From: CAYMFD01 sp964389475
Lineage (GTDB): Bacteria; Bacteroidota; Bacteroidia; Chitinophagales; Saprospiraceae
DNA length: 7,299 nucleotides
Direction: 5' to 3'
NCBI GenBank assembly: GCA_964389475.1
Contig: CAYMFD010000144.1
Span: 1 to 7,299 of the forward strand
The position numbers and the translations under genes were made by a program. The notes beneath the pieces were generated by a model. That model did no database searches. It was not told where the DNA came from and saw only the letters and a list, made by a program, of their open reading frames with translations. Below, one piece after another: positions 7,246-7,299 of the stretch (positions are counted from its first letter, which is position 1; each line of letters starts with the position of its first letter).

Positions 7246-7299
7246 GGTCTTTAGAGTTGAGCATGGAAGTCGTCTGATTGAACGACAGTAATTCTCATG

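Noticed and set aside
7296..7299. CAT/ATG at the right edge as the start of another gene
   Set aside because: Only three or four bases are visible, with no coding sequence to judge on either strand.
1..7299. Complete polysaccharide utilization locus or a new defence or mobile system
   Set aside because: No SusC/SusD, transporter, regulator, transposase, integrase, nuclease or toxin-like gene is visible. All three genes belong to known enzyme families.

Overview
The window looks like chromosomal DNA of a free-living, polysaccharide- and glycoprotein-degrading member of the Bacteroidota. Four things support this: a peptide-N-glycosidase F (PNGase F)-type secreted protein carrying LamG-like modules, a BglX-type GH3 lipoprotein, a GH13 enzyme with the N-terminal beta-sandwich module often seen on Bacteroidota amylases, and a TAnnTTTG-type promoter element with no clear Shine-Dalgarno sequences. 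Base composition is near 50% GC by eye, with frequent NTA codons (CTA, ATA, GTA). A Saprospiria/Lewinella-like lineage is possible but is a guess; nothing here fixes the genus.

Layout: (1) 1-2993, minus strand: one very long open frame of 997 codons that runs off the left edge. It encodes a secreted multidomain PNGase F-like protein. Most of this region appears gene-free if only complete ORFs are considered, because the stop codon lies outside the window. (2) 2994-3127: a 134-base divergent intergenic region with a candidate plus-strand promoter. (3) 3128-5401, plus strand: a GH3 beta-glucosidase-type lipoprotein that starts with TTG. (4) 5410-7149, plus strand: a secreted GH13 alpha-amylase-family enzyme, 8 bases after the GH3 stop and so probably in the same operon. 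(5) 7150-7299: a non-coding tail with nine in-phase degenerate 7-bp repeats, a weak hairpin and a 14-bp perfect palindrome.

How the genes may work together: GH3 and GH13 form a tight pair for periplasmic or outer-membrane glucan breakdown, GH3 removing beta-linked glucose from non-reducing ends and GH13 acting on alpha-glucans. The divergent PNGase F-like protein would release N-glycans from glycoproteins outside the cell. No SusC/SusD pair, transporter or regulator is visible, so a full polysaccharide utilization locus cannot be claimed from this window. The most interesting item is the architecture of the PNGase F-like protein: its catalytic fold is split by an insertion of about 510 residues that includes a LamG-like domain, while the equivalents of catalytic Asp60 and Glu206 are kept.
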